This document shows, piece after piece, positions 46,603-54,048 of a stretch of 64,000 bases of DNA. The stretch's first letter is position 1. Every line of letters starts with the position of its first letter. The position numbers were made by a program, and so were the translations under genes. The stretch is from Thermomonas sp. (lineage in GTDB: Bacteria > Pseudomonadota > Gammaproteobacteria > Xanthomonadales > Xanthomonadaceae): contig JAIMKJ010000023.1 of assembly GCA_020692565.1 (NCBI GenBank), positions 1 to 64,000 of the forward strand, given 5' to 3'. Below the pieces are notes generated by a model. It did not search any database and had not been told where the DNA came from. It worked only from the letters and a program-made list of their open reading frames with translations.

Positions 46603-48627
46603 ATGAAGCACAAGACCTATTCGATTTTCGGCGCAGGCGCCGCGGGCCTCTACACCGCATGGCGGCTGCTCAACGGCAAGGCCCGCAGTTCGAAATACGC
46701 CGCGAAGCAGCTGAAGAAAGGCGACATTCTGGAGCTGTACGACTGGGGCAGGTACGATTTCAGCAAACAGCATCCGGGCACGCGCGCGGCCGGCGCCCGT
46801 ATCTGCACCTGGCACTACAAGAACGACCGCAACAATTCCTATGTCGAACTCGGCGGCATGCGCTATTCGTACTGGGACGACAAGCCGTCGAAGGCGTTTC
46901 CCGATCCCAACGACGGCCTGGCGCCGGGCCATCGCGTGGTCACCAAGGTGATCTCGATGCTGGGGCTGGACGAATATTCGGTGCCGTTCAATGTCACCTC
47001 GAACCAGCTGTTCTACCTGCGCACGCACAATTTCTACCTCAACGACATCAGCTCCAACCAGCCCGCGCCGTACGCGATGGATCACTACGGCGCATCGACG
47101 ACGCCGGACCAGGGCTTCACCACGGTCGAGAGCCTCGCGGTGACCAGCACCACCGGCCCGCAGACGCGTACCGAATGGTGCGAGTTCTACCGCAACGGGC
47201 GTATCACCGCGCAACTGCCGGACACCTCGATCTTCCAGCAGGGCGATTTCCTGAAGGATATCGGCTACTGGAACCTGCTCTACGATCAGCTCGGTTCGGA
47301 GGGCTACGATTACGCCGCCGACGGCAATGGCTACAGTTCGAACGTGATCAACACCAACTCGGCGGTGTCGTTCAACATGAACAACGAGTTCACCCCGGGC
47401 AGCCAGTACCGCACGCTCTCGATGGGCTATTCCGGGATGTTCAACGCGCTGTTCGACAAGATCGTCGCGCTGGCGAAGCAGAAGGGCATCGATTTCAGGT
47501 ATCACCCGGATACGCGGCTGCATTCCATCCTGTGGAAGAACGGCAAGGCCATGTTCACGTATGCGGCCCGCAGCAATCCCAACATCGCTGCCGGCAGCCG
47601 CGAAGCCGATGCCGCGTGGATGGCGATGCCGCGCGCCGCCATTGATCTGGTCGCGCAGGCCACGCGCTTCCGCAACCCGGTCGGCGGCGAGATCGACGTG
47701 TTGAATCATGAGAGGGTCAACCTCTATCTCGAGTCGACGATCATGCAGCCGTCCTACAAGGTCGGCATGTTCTTCGATCAGCCGTGGTGGGCGCCCGATG
47801 CTGCGAACCCCGCGCCTTATCCCGCGCAGATCATCGGCTATGTGATCACCCCGGACGTGATCGCCGCGCTCAGGAAGCAGAAGTTTCCGGCCAAGGGGCT
47901 GAAGGCGTTGGCGTCGATGATCGACGTGCCCTACGGATCGGCCGCCGAACTGGTGCGCGCCATTGAGGCCATCACCGAGCAGTCGCTCACCGTGCTGCAG
48001 GTCAAGCAGCTCACCGCCGCCGCGCGTCGCGACACCATCGGCCCCAGCGTGACCAATTCGCCGGTGCGCATGGTGGTGTATTTCGGCAACAACGCGCCCA
48101 AAGCGAATCCCAAGCAGAAGCCGGTATACGGCATCCTCGCCAGCTACGACGACGAGGACAACACCACGTTCTGGCGTGAGCTCGAACTCGGCGCGAAGCG
48201 CGAGCGCGTCATCCCGGCCTCGCAGGACACCCAGCCGCTGGAAGGTCCGCGCAGAGTGCCGGGGCGGATGGTCAAGATGCTGCGCAAGATGCTCGCGGAA
48301 ATGCACTACGGCCCGAACTCGGACTACAGCGCCGTGCCCGAACCGCTGGAAGCGGCGTATGTCGATTGGTCGCTGCCGCCGTTCAACGCCGGGTATCACG
48401 AATGGGCGCCGCACTACGACATCGCCGACGTGCAGCGCAAGATCCGCAAGCCGACGCAGCTGATGGAAGGCGTGGATGCCGAGATCTACATCGTCGGCGA
48501 AGCCTACTCCAACGACCAGGCCTGGGTGGAAGGCGCCTACTGCACTGCGGAATCGGTGCTCAACGATTTCTTCGGCATCGAACCGATCATCGACAACAAA
48601 TGCTACCCGTTCATCTGCCCGGAATGA
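46603..48627 (+). CDS. Flavin amine oxidase family, L-amino-acid-oxidase-like
   Basis: A 674-residue flavoprotein. The FAD-binding glycine motif GAGAAG lies at residues 10-15 (SIFGAGAAGLYTAWRLL), ELGGMRYSYW is the substrate-binding arginine segment, and the C-terminus has VGEAYSNDQAWVEGAYCTAES, the usual second FAD-binding stretch of L-amino acid oxidases. No signal peptide, so probably cytoplasmic. It would oxidatively deaminate an L-amino acid to a 2-keto acid with H2O2 formation; the next enzyme in the unit could decarboxylate it. AAGGAG precedes the start at 46603. Substrate is inference; it could equally be an amine or amide oxidase. Confidence 0.82.
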   Translation: MKHKTYSIFGAGAAGLYTAWRLLNGKARSSKYAAKQLKKGDILELYDWGRYDFSKQHPGTRAAGARICTWHYKNDRNNSYVELGGMRYSYWDDKPSKAFPDPNDGLAPGHRVVTKVISMLGLDEYSVPFNVTSNQLFYLRTHNFYLNDISSNQPAPYAMDHYGASTTPDQGFTTVESLAVTSTTGPQTRTEWCEFYRNGRITAQLPDTSIFQQGDFLKDIGYWNLLYDQLGSEGYDYAADGNGYSSNVINTNSAVSFNMNNEFTPGSQYRTLSMGYSGMFNALFDKIVALAKQKGIDFRYHPDTRLHSILWKNGKAMFTYAARSNPNIAAGSREADAAWMAMPRAAIDLVAQATRFRNPVGGEIDVLNHERVNLYLESTIMQPSYKVGMFFDQPWWAPDAANPAPYPAQIIGYVITPDVIAALRKQKFPAKGLKALASMIDVPYGSAAELVRAIEAITEQSLTVLQVKQLTAAARRDTIGPSVTNSPVRMVVYFGNNAPKANPKQKPVYGILASYDDEDNTTFWRELELGAKRERVIPASQDTQPLEGPRRVPGRMVKMLRKMLAEMHYGPNSDYSAVPEPLEAAYVDWSLPPFNAGYHEWAPHYDIADVQRKIRKPTQLMEGVDAEIYIVGEAYSNDQAWVEGAYCTAESVLNDFFGIEPIIDNKCYPFICPE

Positions 48628-48674
48628 TCCGGCGGGAGTGATCCGGCGGGAGTGATCTGTCCGGAGCGAAACGA

Positions 48675-48704
48675 CGACGTGGCGGACCGGGGTCCGCCAC
48701 GTCG
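48675..48704. terminator. Hairpin between convergent genes
   Basis: A 14-bp stem (CGACGTGGCGGACC, 48675-48688, pairing with 48691-48704) and a GG loop in the 133 bp between the oxidase and the lipase genes, usable from both sides; no T-run. Just before it, TGATCCGGCGGGAG is duplicated at about 48627-48654, overlapping the end of the oxidase gene. Confidence 0.7.
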
Positions 48705-48760
48705 CCTTGCCGATCTTCAATGATTCAGTGAAATCGGCGTATTTCTGAAGCCGCCGATAT

Positions 48761-49981
48761 TTACAGCCACAGATTCATGGAGTGGTTCGCGACGAGGTTG
48801 ATCCAGGACGCTTGGGTGCCCCAGTAGGTGCAGCCGTTGTTGCTGCCGACGTGTTGCAGCCCGACCGGAACGGTCCACACCGGGTCGCCGTTCCTGCAGA
48901 ACACTTCCACTTTCGCACTGCCCAGCGCCGACACCAGCTGCGTGCGGAAGCTGGCGTTGCCGACGCGCGCCGGATTGTAGGCTTCGATGTTCGGTCGCTT
49001 GGTCCGGATGGTGAAGGCATACGCTTCGGCCATGGCGCCGCCCAGACTGTGACCCGTCACTTTGTATGCATTGTTGCAGGACACGGCATCGACGGCGGCT
49101 TTGTAGCTGTTGAGCCGGCTGGCATAACCCTGGCCGATTCTCGCGGCATTGGTCGAAAAGCCCGGTACGGCCACCGCAGATCCGAACTGGTTCTGGATGT
49201 TCTGGAGCCAGTCCCCGGCCGTTGCGCTGCCTCGCCAGGAGACGATGCAGTCCGTGGTGCCGTTGCTGGTGCTTCTCCAGACTTTCACGACATCGCGGTT
49301 CAGCGCCACCGAGTAGAACCGGGTGCCGACCTGGCGACTGCTTGCGGTGGCCTGATAAGCGTTGTTGGCGAACCATGCATAGTTGCTGCCCGGTGCCACC
49401 GCCCTGGTCGTCATCGTATTCTCGGCCAACGCCTTGGCCGCCGTGGTCTGCAGATAGTCGATGCCCACTTCGACCGCCGCTTCCGTCGGTGCCAGATCGG
49501 TCGCAACGGCGCGGCCGTTGTCCCAGGCGATCCGCACCGCCACGTTCTTCAGATCCTTCGTATTGACACGCGGATAGTGGGTGGCGAGGAAGGCGTGCAG
49601 GCGCGGCACGTCCCATGTTCCGCTCTCCGCCATCACGACCCAGTTCAGGTCCCTGGCGAGGTCGAGAGCGGCCTGCATCTTCTTCGTGTTCCACTGGATG
49701 CTGTCGACATCGATGTAGACGATGGCATCGTCCACGTTCTTCGGCAGCGTCGAGAGGTTGTAGCGGGGCGTTTCGCCGTCGAAAATTTCGAACCCGATGT
49801 CGCCCATGCTCGGGGTCAACGATACGACCGGGGTGCGGCCTTGAACGGCAGGCGCGCCCTTGATCATGTCGAAGCCGCCCGCTCTTGAAACAGTATTGCC
49901 ATTCGCGGCCGAAACCAGCGCACTTGCCGCGATGCCCGCCGCCAGAAGGCCGAGCTTGATCGAACTCTGATGCTTTTTCAT
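48761..49981 (-). CDS. Exported lipase/esterase (class 3-like)
   Basis: A 406-residue protein with a signal peptide (MKKHQSSIKLGLLAAGIAAS, cleavage around SALVSA-A). The C-terminal two thirds is an alpha/beta hydrolase: nucleophile Ser312 in VTGHSLGGAMAE, the Asp in RNGDPVWTVPVG and the His in NHSMNLWL fit a class 3 lipase triad. The N-terminal third (about residues 30-190) contains a separate domain with a DIGFEIFDGETPRY and a WDVPRLHAFLATHYPRVNT stretch, function unknown. A GAGGAATAC precedes the ATG. It is divergent from the TetR gene 397 bp away. Confidence 0.84.
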   Translation of the reverse strand: MKKHQSSIKLGLLAAGIAASALVSAANGNTVSRAGGFDMIKGAPAVQGRTPVVSLTPSMGDIGFEIFDGETPRYNLSTLPKNVDDAIVYIDVDSIQWNTKKMQAALDLARDLNWVVMAESGTWDVPRLHAFLATHYPRVNTKDLKNVAVRIAWDNGRAVATDLAPTEAAVEVGIDYLQTTAAKALAENTMTTRAVAPGSNYAWFANNAYQATASSRQVGTRFYSVALNRDVVKVWRSTSNGTTDCIVSWRGSATAGDWLQNIQNQFGSAVAVPGFSTNAARIGQGYASRLNSYKAAVDAVSCNNAYKVTGHSLGGAMAEAYAFTIRTKRPNIEAYNPARVGNASFRTQLVSALGSAKVEVFCRNGDPVWTVPVGLQHVGSNNGCTYWGTQASWINLVANHSMNLWL

Positions 49982-50019
49982 GTATTCCTCGATGCTGTGT
50001 GGATGGTCGTCTTCAGTTG

Positions 50020-50037
50020 CTTCCGGAATTCCGGAAG
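50020..50037. promoter_or_regulatory. Perfect 18-bp palindrome upstream of the lipase
   Basis: CTTCCGGAATTCCGGAAG is a perfect palindrome located 39-56 bp upstream of the lipase start and in the 396-bp divergent region (49982-50377) shared with the tetR gene. Position and symmetry fit a TetR-type operator; its use by the neighbouring regulator is inference. No other element stands out in that region. Confidence 0.5.
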
Positions 50038-50377
50038 TGCCTAGTCCAAATAGACGGACATCGTCGGTCGTGAATCCTGTCACGCCGTCTTCTGATGCAT
50101 GGCGCTCCAAGTTTCATCAGCTTTCGGGTGCGCGGCAAGTCGCGTTATGCTCATGTTTCCATGCGCAGAAGGATTGCGTTCAAATGATTGATAACGATGG
50201 AAAAGATCGCGGAAGGGGCCGCGTCCGTCGCGACTGCGCTCGGATTTTTCTCATGTCCCGATTGCCGGCTGCATGGCGAATGGCGTCATCCCCGTCGTGG
50301 CGCGAGGACCGATCGGCCTGCGGATATCCTCGCCATCGCCGGGAATGCCCGATGACCGGCTTCGTCGAGGAAGCGTC

Positions 50378-51055
50378 ATGAAAGCCGCGAAAGTCGTCAG
50401 GCGTCGCCCCAGACAGGCGAGGTCGGAGAGTACGGTCGAAGCGATCTACGAAGCGACCGCGCAGATCATCGAGCGCGAAGGCGCCGACAGGATCACCACC
50501 AAGCGGATCTCCGAAGTATCCGGTTTCAGCATCGGAACCCTGTATCAATACTTCCACGATCGCGATTCCCTGCTGATGGCGATGTCGATGGCGCATCGCG
50601 GCAGGCTGATCGAACGCCTGAAAGCGACGTTGGCGGCGTCCCGCGACCGACCTGTCCGCGAGGCGATATCGTGCCTGGTCGCGGTACTGGTCGCCGACGC
50701 ACGCGGCAACCGGAAAACGCTCCGGGCGATCATGCGCGCGGTGACCAGAAAAGAGATGGCCGCGAAAATGCGGGACGGGATGCGCGTTCTGGACGAGCAG
50801 ATCGGACGGAGTCTGGCCGAGTTGGCGGGCGTCTACGGCGTGACGCTGTCTCCCGCCTGCCAGTTCGTGCTGTCGCGATCGCTGACCTGCGTGCTGTGGT
50901 CTGCCGTGATGGAAGATACCGATCTTCTCGACGGGCAAGAGATCGAAGATCGGTTCTGCGACATGCTGGCGGGGGCGATGATTCCAGGTCGGGCGTTCGA
51001 TCGCGCCCATGCGATGCCGGACGCCAATCCGGATCCTGTCGGCCAGCTTGCGTAG
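50378..51055 (+). CDS. TetR/AcrR family transcriptional regulator
   Basis: A 225-residue protein. The N-terminal HTH is canonical: TVEAIYEATAQIIEREGADRITTKRISEVSGFSIGTLYQYFHDRDSLL (about residues 16-62, quoted here only in parts of the motif). The C-terminal ligand domain is unassigned, with three cysteines. Start at 50378 preceded by GAGGAA; earlier ATGs lie in unconserved sequence. It is divergent from the lipase gene and may repress it or the downstream small membrane protein gene. The motif core is ITTKRISEVSGFSIGTLYQY. Confidence 0.92.
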   Translation: MKAAKVVRRRPRQARSESTVEAIYEATAQIIEREGADRITTKRISEVSGFSIGTLYQYFHDRDSLLMAMSMAHRGRLIERLKATLAASRDRPVREAISCLVAVLVADARGNRKTLRAIMRAVTRKEMAAKMRDGMRVLDEQIGRSLAELAGVYGVTLSPACQFVLSRSLTCVLWSAVMEDTDLLDGQEIEDRFCDMLAGAMIPGRAFDRAHAMPDANPDPVGQLA

Positions 51056-51228
51056 TTGGCGCAGGAATGCGCCCGCGGCTGCGGTATCGGCCTGTTGCGT
51101 TGCTCTCGCGCATGATCATGCTTGCGGCTGCAGCCTATGCCATTCCTCCCGGCCCGTAACGGCACATATCGCTTCCGTACCGCACCCATCAGGATGGTCG
51201 TCGGCAGATCGCCGGGAGGGGAAAGCGC

Positions 51229-51645
51229 ATGTCCGAAATATCGACGTTCCGCCTGTATGCGTTGCGCGCGACCTATCTGCTGATGGTCGTGGGACTGGGT
51301 ATCACCAACTGGCCGATGATCGTGTCGCCGCCCGCGGACCTGTCGCACATGAGCAGCGTGGTTCGCGCCGTGCTGGGCGCGGTGTCGCTGTTGGCGCTGT
51401 CGGGGCTTCGCTATCCGATCAAGATGCTGCCGCTGCTGTTCTTCGAATTGATCTGGAAAACGATCTGGGTGATCGCGTACGGATTGCCGCTGTGGTCCGC
51501 CGGCAAGCTCGATGCCGGCACCAGCGAAACCATGATGGCCTGCGTGCTGGGCCTGGTGATCTTTCCGCTGGCGATTCCGTGGGGCTACGCCTTCAGGCAT
51601 TACCTGAAAGCGCCGGCAGATCGCAGGGTCAGGCGTGGTGGCTGA
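51229..51645 (+). CDS. Small integral membrane protein
   Basis: A 138-residue protein with four predicted membrane helices (about residues 10-32, 42-62, 64-88, 100-122) and a basic C-terminus. I recognise no family, though similar four-helix proteins occur as hypothetical proteins near TetR regulators. A GGGAGGGG stretch lies before the ATG. It follows tetR by 173 bp on the same strand and could be a target of it. Confidence 0.72.
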   Translation: MSEISTFRLYALRATYLLMVVGLGITNWPMIVSPPADLSHMSSVVRAVLGAVSLLALSGLRYPIKMLPLLFFELIWKTIWVIAYGLPLWSAGKLDAGTSETMMACVLGLVIFPLAIPWGYAFRHYLKAPADRRVRRGG

Positions 51646-51693
51646 TTTCCGACGAGGCTGTTGCTGCGTTCAATCTTTCCCGGCTGCTTGTCG

Positions 51694-52065
51694 TCAGGCG
51701 CCGAGATAATGGTCCGGAACCGGAATGCCCTGCAGCCGGAAGAACGACAACTGATCGAAGTAACCGCGCTGGAACACGATCTCATCGTCGCGCACGTGGA
51801 AGAAACCGCAGCCGCGAAGGCCGTTCGGATCCCGCCATTCCAGGATCGCCCATTCGCCGTCGCCGAACAGGTTCTCGACGATGCAGGTCATCTCCGCGCG
51901 GCCGAATTCGATCTGGAACATCCGCCGGATCGCCTCGCGACCGATCAGCGGCGCCATCACCACCTGATGATTGGTCGCGTCTTCGGCATACAGCGATGCG
52001 AGGCCCTCGACGTCTCCCGCGTTGAAGCGGGCGACCCATTCGCGGACGAGTTCGGTGGGGGACAT
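51694..52065 (-). CDS. SnoaL-like/nuclear transport factor 2 fold protein
   Basis: A 123-residue protein with the NTF2-like pattern: an N-terminal helix (VREWVARFNAGDVEGLASLYAEDATNHQ), a strand with IGREAIRRMFQ, and beta strands ILEWRDPNGLRGCGFFHVRDDEIVFQRGYFDQL. SnoaL-like proteins are cyclases, isomerases or carriers for small molecules; the ligand is unknown. Single gene, convergent with the membrane-protein gene. Confidence 0.84.
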   Translation of the reverse strand: MSPTELVREWVARFNAGDVEGLASLYAEDATNHQVVMAPLIGREAIRRMFQIEFGRAEMTCIVENLFGDGEWAILEWRDPNGLRGCGFFHVRDDEIVFQRGYFDQLSFFRLQGIPVPDHYLGA

Positions 52066-52183
52066 GGATCGGCTCCATTGTGCAGGGTCGAGGCAGCGCC
52101 GTGGCCCGGGAGGGCCGCAGGTCGCGCCGGAGATTCTCGGGGCGATGGATCCGCCTGTAACCTGGCCCTACGGTGGCGCAGCG

Positions 52184-52597
52184 CTAGAGCGCGAAGTCAC
52201 CGCTACGCTCGGGCTGGTAGGTGACTTCGATGATCTTGACATTGACCATACCGCCGCCCGGGGCCGGCCATGCGATCTCATCGCCCTCCTTGAGTCCCAG
52301 CAACGCGCTGCCCACGGGCGCGAGTATCGAAATCGTGTTGCTCGAATCGCGCGCAGCGTTCGGGTAGACCAGGGTGAGCGAGAACGTCGTATCGCTGGAT
52401 TCGACCTTGAAACGCACCGACGAATTCATGGTCACGACGGTTGGCGGAACGTCCTCGGGCGCCACGATGTGGGCCCGGGAGATCTCGTCCTCCAGTTCCT
52501 GCTTGCCGGGAAAAGACGTGCCCTCCAGGGAATCGAGCAACCGTTCCAGTCGTTCTGCGTCCAGTCGGGACAGGGTGATTTCCGGCTTCTTGTTCAT
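52184..52597 (-). CDS. rnk: Regulator of nucleoside diphosphate kinase (Rnk/GreA-GreB C-terminal family)
   Basis: A 137-residue protein starting MNKKPEITLSRLDAERLERLLDSL. A short N-terminal coiled coil is followed by the GreA/GreB C-terminal FKBP-like domain (TVVTMNSSVRFKVESSDTTFSLTLVYPNAA, PVGSALLGLKEGDEIAWPAPGG). The short coiled coil lacks the acidic tip of Gre factors, matching Rnk, which binds RNA polymerase without cleavage activity in E. coli. Start at 52597 is the conserved N-terminus; the long upstream reading frame is not conserved. Confidence 0.92.
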   Translation of the reverse strand: MNKKPEITLSRLDAERLERLLDSLEGTSFPGKQELEDEISRAHIVAPEDVPPTVVTMNSSVRFKVESSDTTFSLTLVYPNAARDSSNTISILAPVGSALLGLKEGDEIAWPAPGGGMVNVKIIEVTYQPERSGDFAL

Positions 52598-52955
52598 GGA
52601 TCTCCAGCAATATGGCGTGTGGCGCTCGGCGGGTCGCCCGGTGGCCGGGCATCGATCGGGTGGAATATAGCCCACAGAGGGTGTGGTGTCGTGGCTGCTG
52701 CAATCGAACAACGAACGATCGCCGTCCTGCTCCTCATGTCGGGATTGCGATCGCGGCATGACACCGATTCGAATCGATCGACGGAATCGCGCACGAGCGT
52801 CGGCTCTCGCGGTCCCGGGGGCGCGTTGGGTGCGAAACCCGTGCCGCGATCGTCCTGTTCGACCCGGACATGCCATCAGTTGGGGGCGATCCGGGCTTGC
52901 ATCCATCCCATGCTCGCCCAATATCGCTTTTTCGTCTCCCCCACAGCGACGCCTC
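52598..52955. other. Intergenic region between rnk and the YbbA-like gene
   Basis: 358 bp between divergent genes; promoters for both must lie here, but I see no convincing motif, hairpin or gene. Codons upstream of 52956 in the plus-strand frame are Arg/Ser-rich and unconserved. Confidence 0.5.
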
Positions 52956-53690
52956 ATGACCTTGCATCCGGCTGATCAGCCGTCCGGCGCCAGCGCCGAG
53001 ACCGGCGCCCCTTCGTCCCGTTCCCCCGCGCTCACGGTCGAAGGCCTCGGCAAGCGCGTGCGCCTGCCGACCACCGAACTGACCATCCTCGAAGGCATCG
53101 GCTTCGAGATCGCGACCGGCGACAGCGTGGCGATCATCGGCGCCTCGGGCTCCGGCAAGAGCACGCTGCTGGCGCTGATGGCCGGGCTGGACACCCCCAG
53201 CGACGGCCGGGTGCTGCTGGACGGCGCGCCGCTGTCCACGCTGGACGAGGACGGGCGCGCGAAGGTGCGCGGCGAGAAGGTCGGCTTCGTGTTCCAGAGT
53301 TTCCAGCTGCTGCCTTCGTTGACCGCGCTGGAGAACGTGATGCTGCCGCTGGAACTGCGCGGCGATGCCGATGTCGACGGCCCGGCGCGCGAGATCCTGC
53401 GCAAGGTGGGTCTGGGCGAACGTCTCGATCATTACCCGCGTCAGCTGTCCGGCGGCGAGCAGCAGCGCGTGGCGCTGGCGCGCGCATTCGTGACCCGGCC
53501 GGCGCTGCTGTTCGCGGACGAGCCCACCGGCAATCTCGACACCCGCACCGGGCAGGCGATCATCGAACTGTTGTTCGGCCTGAACGCCGATGCCGGCACC
53601 ACGCTGGTGCTGGTGACCCACGACGAGCATCTGGCCTCGCGCTGCCACCGCGTGCTGCGTCTGGACAGTGGCCGGCTGGTGTCGGCGTGA
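52956..53690 (+). CDS. ABC transporter ATP-binding protein (YbbA-like)
   Basis: A 244-residue ATPase with Walker A GASGSGKST, signature LSGGEQQRVALARA, Walker B ALLFADEPTGNLD and the H-loop VTHDEH. The N-terminal 25 residues are Ser/Ala/Pro-rich. The sequence pattern fits the LolD-like YbbA group, whose partner is the YbbP permease encoded 358 bp downstream here, with a repeat element in between. Start at 52956 has an ATG; further upstream codons are unconserved. Confidence 0.92.
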   Translation: MTLHPADQPSGASAETGAPSSRSPALTVEGLGKRVRLPTTELTILEGIGFEIATGDSVAIIGASGSGKSTLLALMAGLDTPSDGRVLLDGAPLSTLDEDGRAKVRGEKVGFVFQSFQLLPSLTALENVMLPLELRGDADVDGPAREILRKVGLGERLDHYPRQLSGGEQQRVALARAFVTRPALLFADEPTGNLDTRTGQAIIELLFGLNADAGTTLVLVTHDEHLASRCHRVLRLDSGRLVSA

Positions 53691-53727
53691 GTGCGGCCAT
53701 GTGTATCGACGCGTCCTCTTCTACGCC

Positions 53728-53972
53728 AAGAGCAAATCCCCCCGCCGCCCGCTTCGCGGACGCCGATTCCGGCCCTCGCGCGCAGCGCTCCGGCGTTCAT
53801 CGGCGCGCGAGGCAGTGCCTCGCAAGCGCGCCTCTTCACCCCCTTTTTCAAAGGGGGTACAGCAGTACGTTCATTCTGAGAAATAGGGCTGCTTTGATGA
53901 ATGAGGGTGCTTTAAGGAATCGGGGCATTGCTTTCCCCCCTTTGAAAAAGGGGGGCAGGGGGGATTTGCTCT
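53728..53972. repeat. Inverted-repeat element between the YbbA- and YbbP-like genes
   Basis: A 245-bp unit bounded by a perfect 15-bp inverted repeat (AGAGCAAATCCCCCC at 53728-53742, complement at 53958-53972). Inside are two more palindromes: CCCCCTTTTTCAAAGGGGG (53839-53857) and CCCCCCTTT-GAA-AAAGGGGGG (53935-53955). No transposase; it looks like a MITE-like or extragenic palindrome element that inserted between two cotranscribed ABC genes. Gene-free region 53691-54048 otherwise shows nothing. Confidence 0.75.
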
Positions 53973-54048
53973 GCGCGTCCGCGTCGCACGTCATGCATTC
54001 CCGCCTGCATGGCGATAACGTCCAGAAGCAACCGCATCCGAGGTCGTC

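Noticed and set aside
48627..48654. Two copies of TGATCCGGCGGGAG as a regulatory direct repeat
   Set aside because: Starts in the stop codon region of the oxidase gene; two copies of a 14-mer are likely a local duplication.
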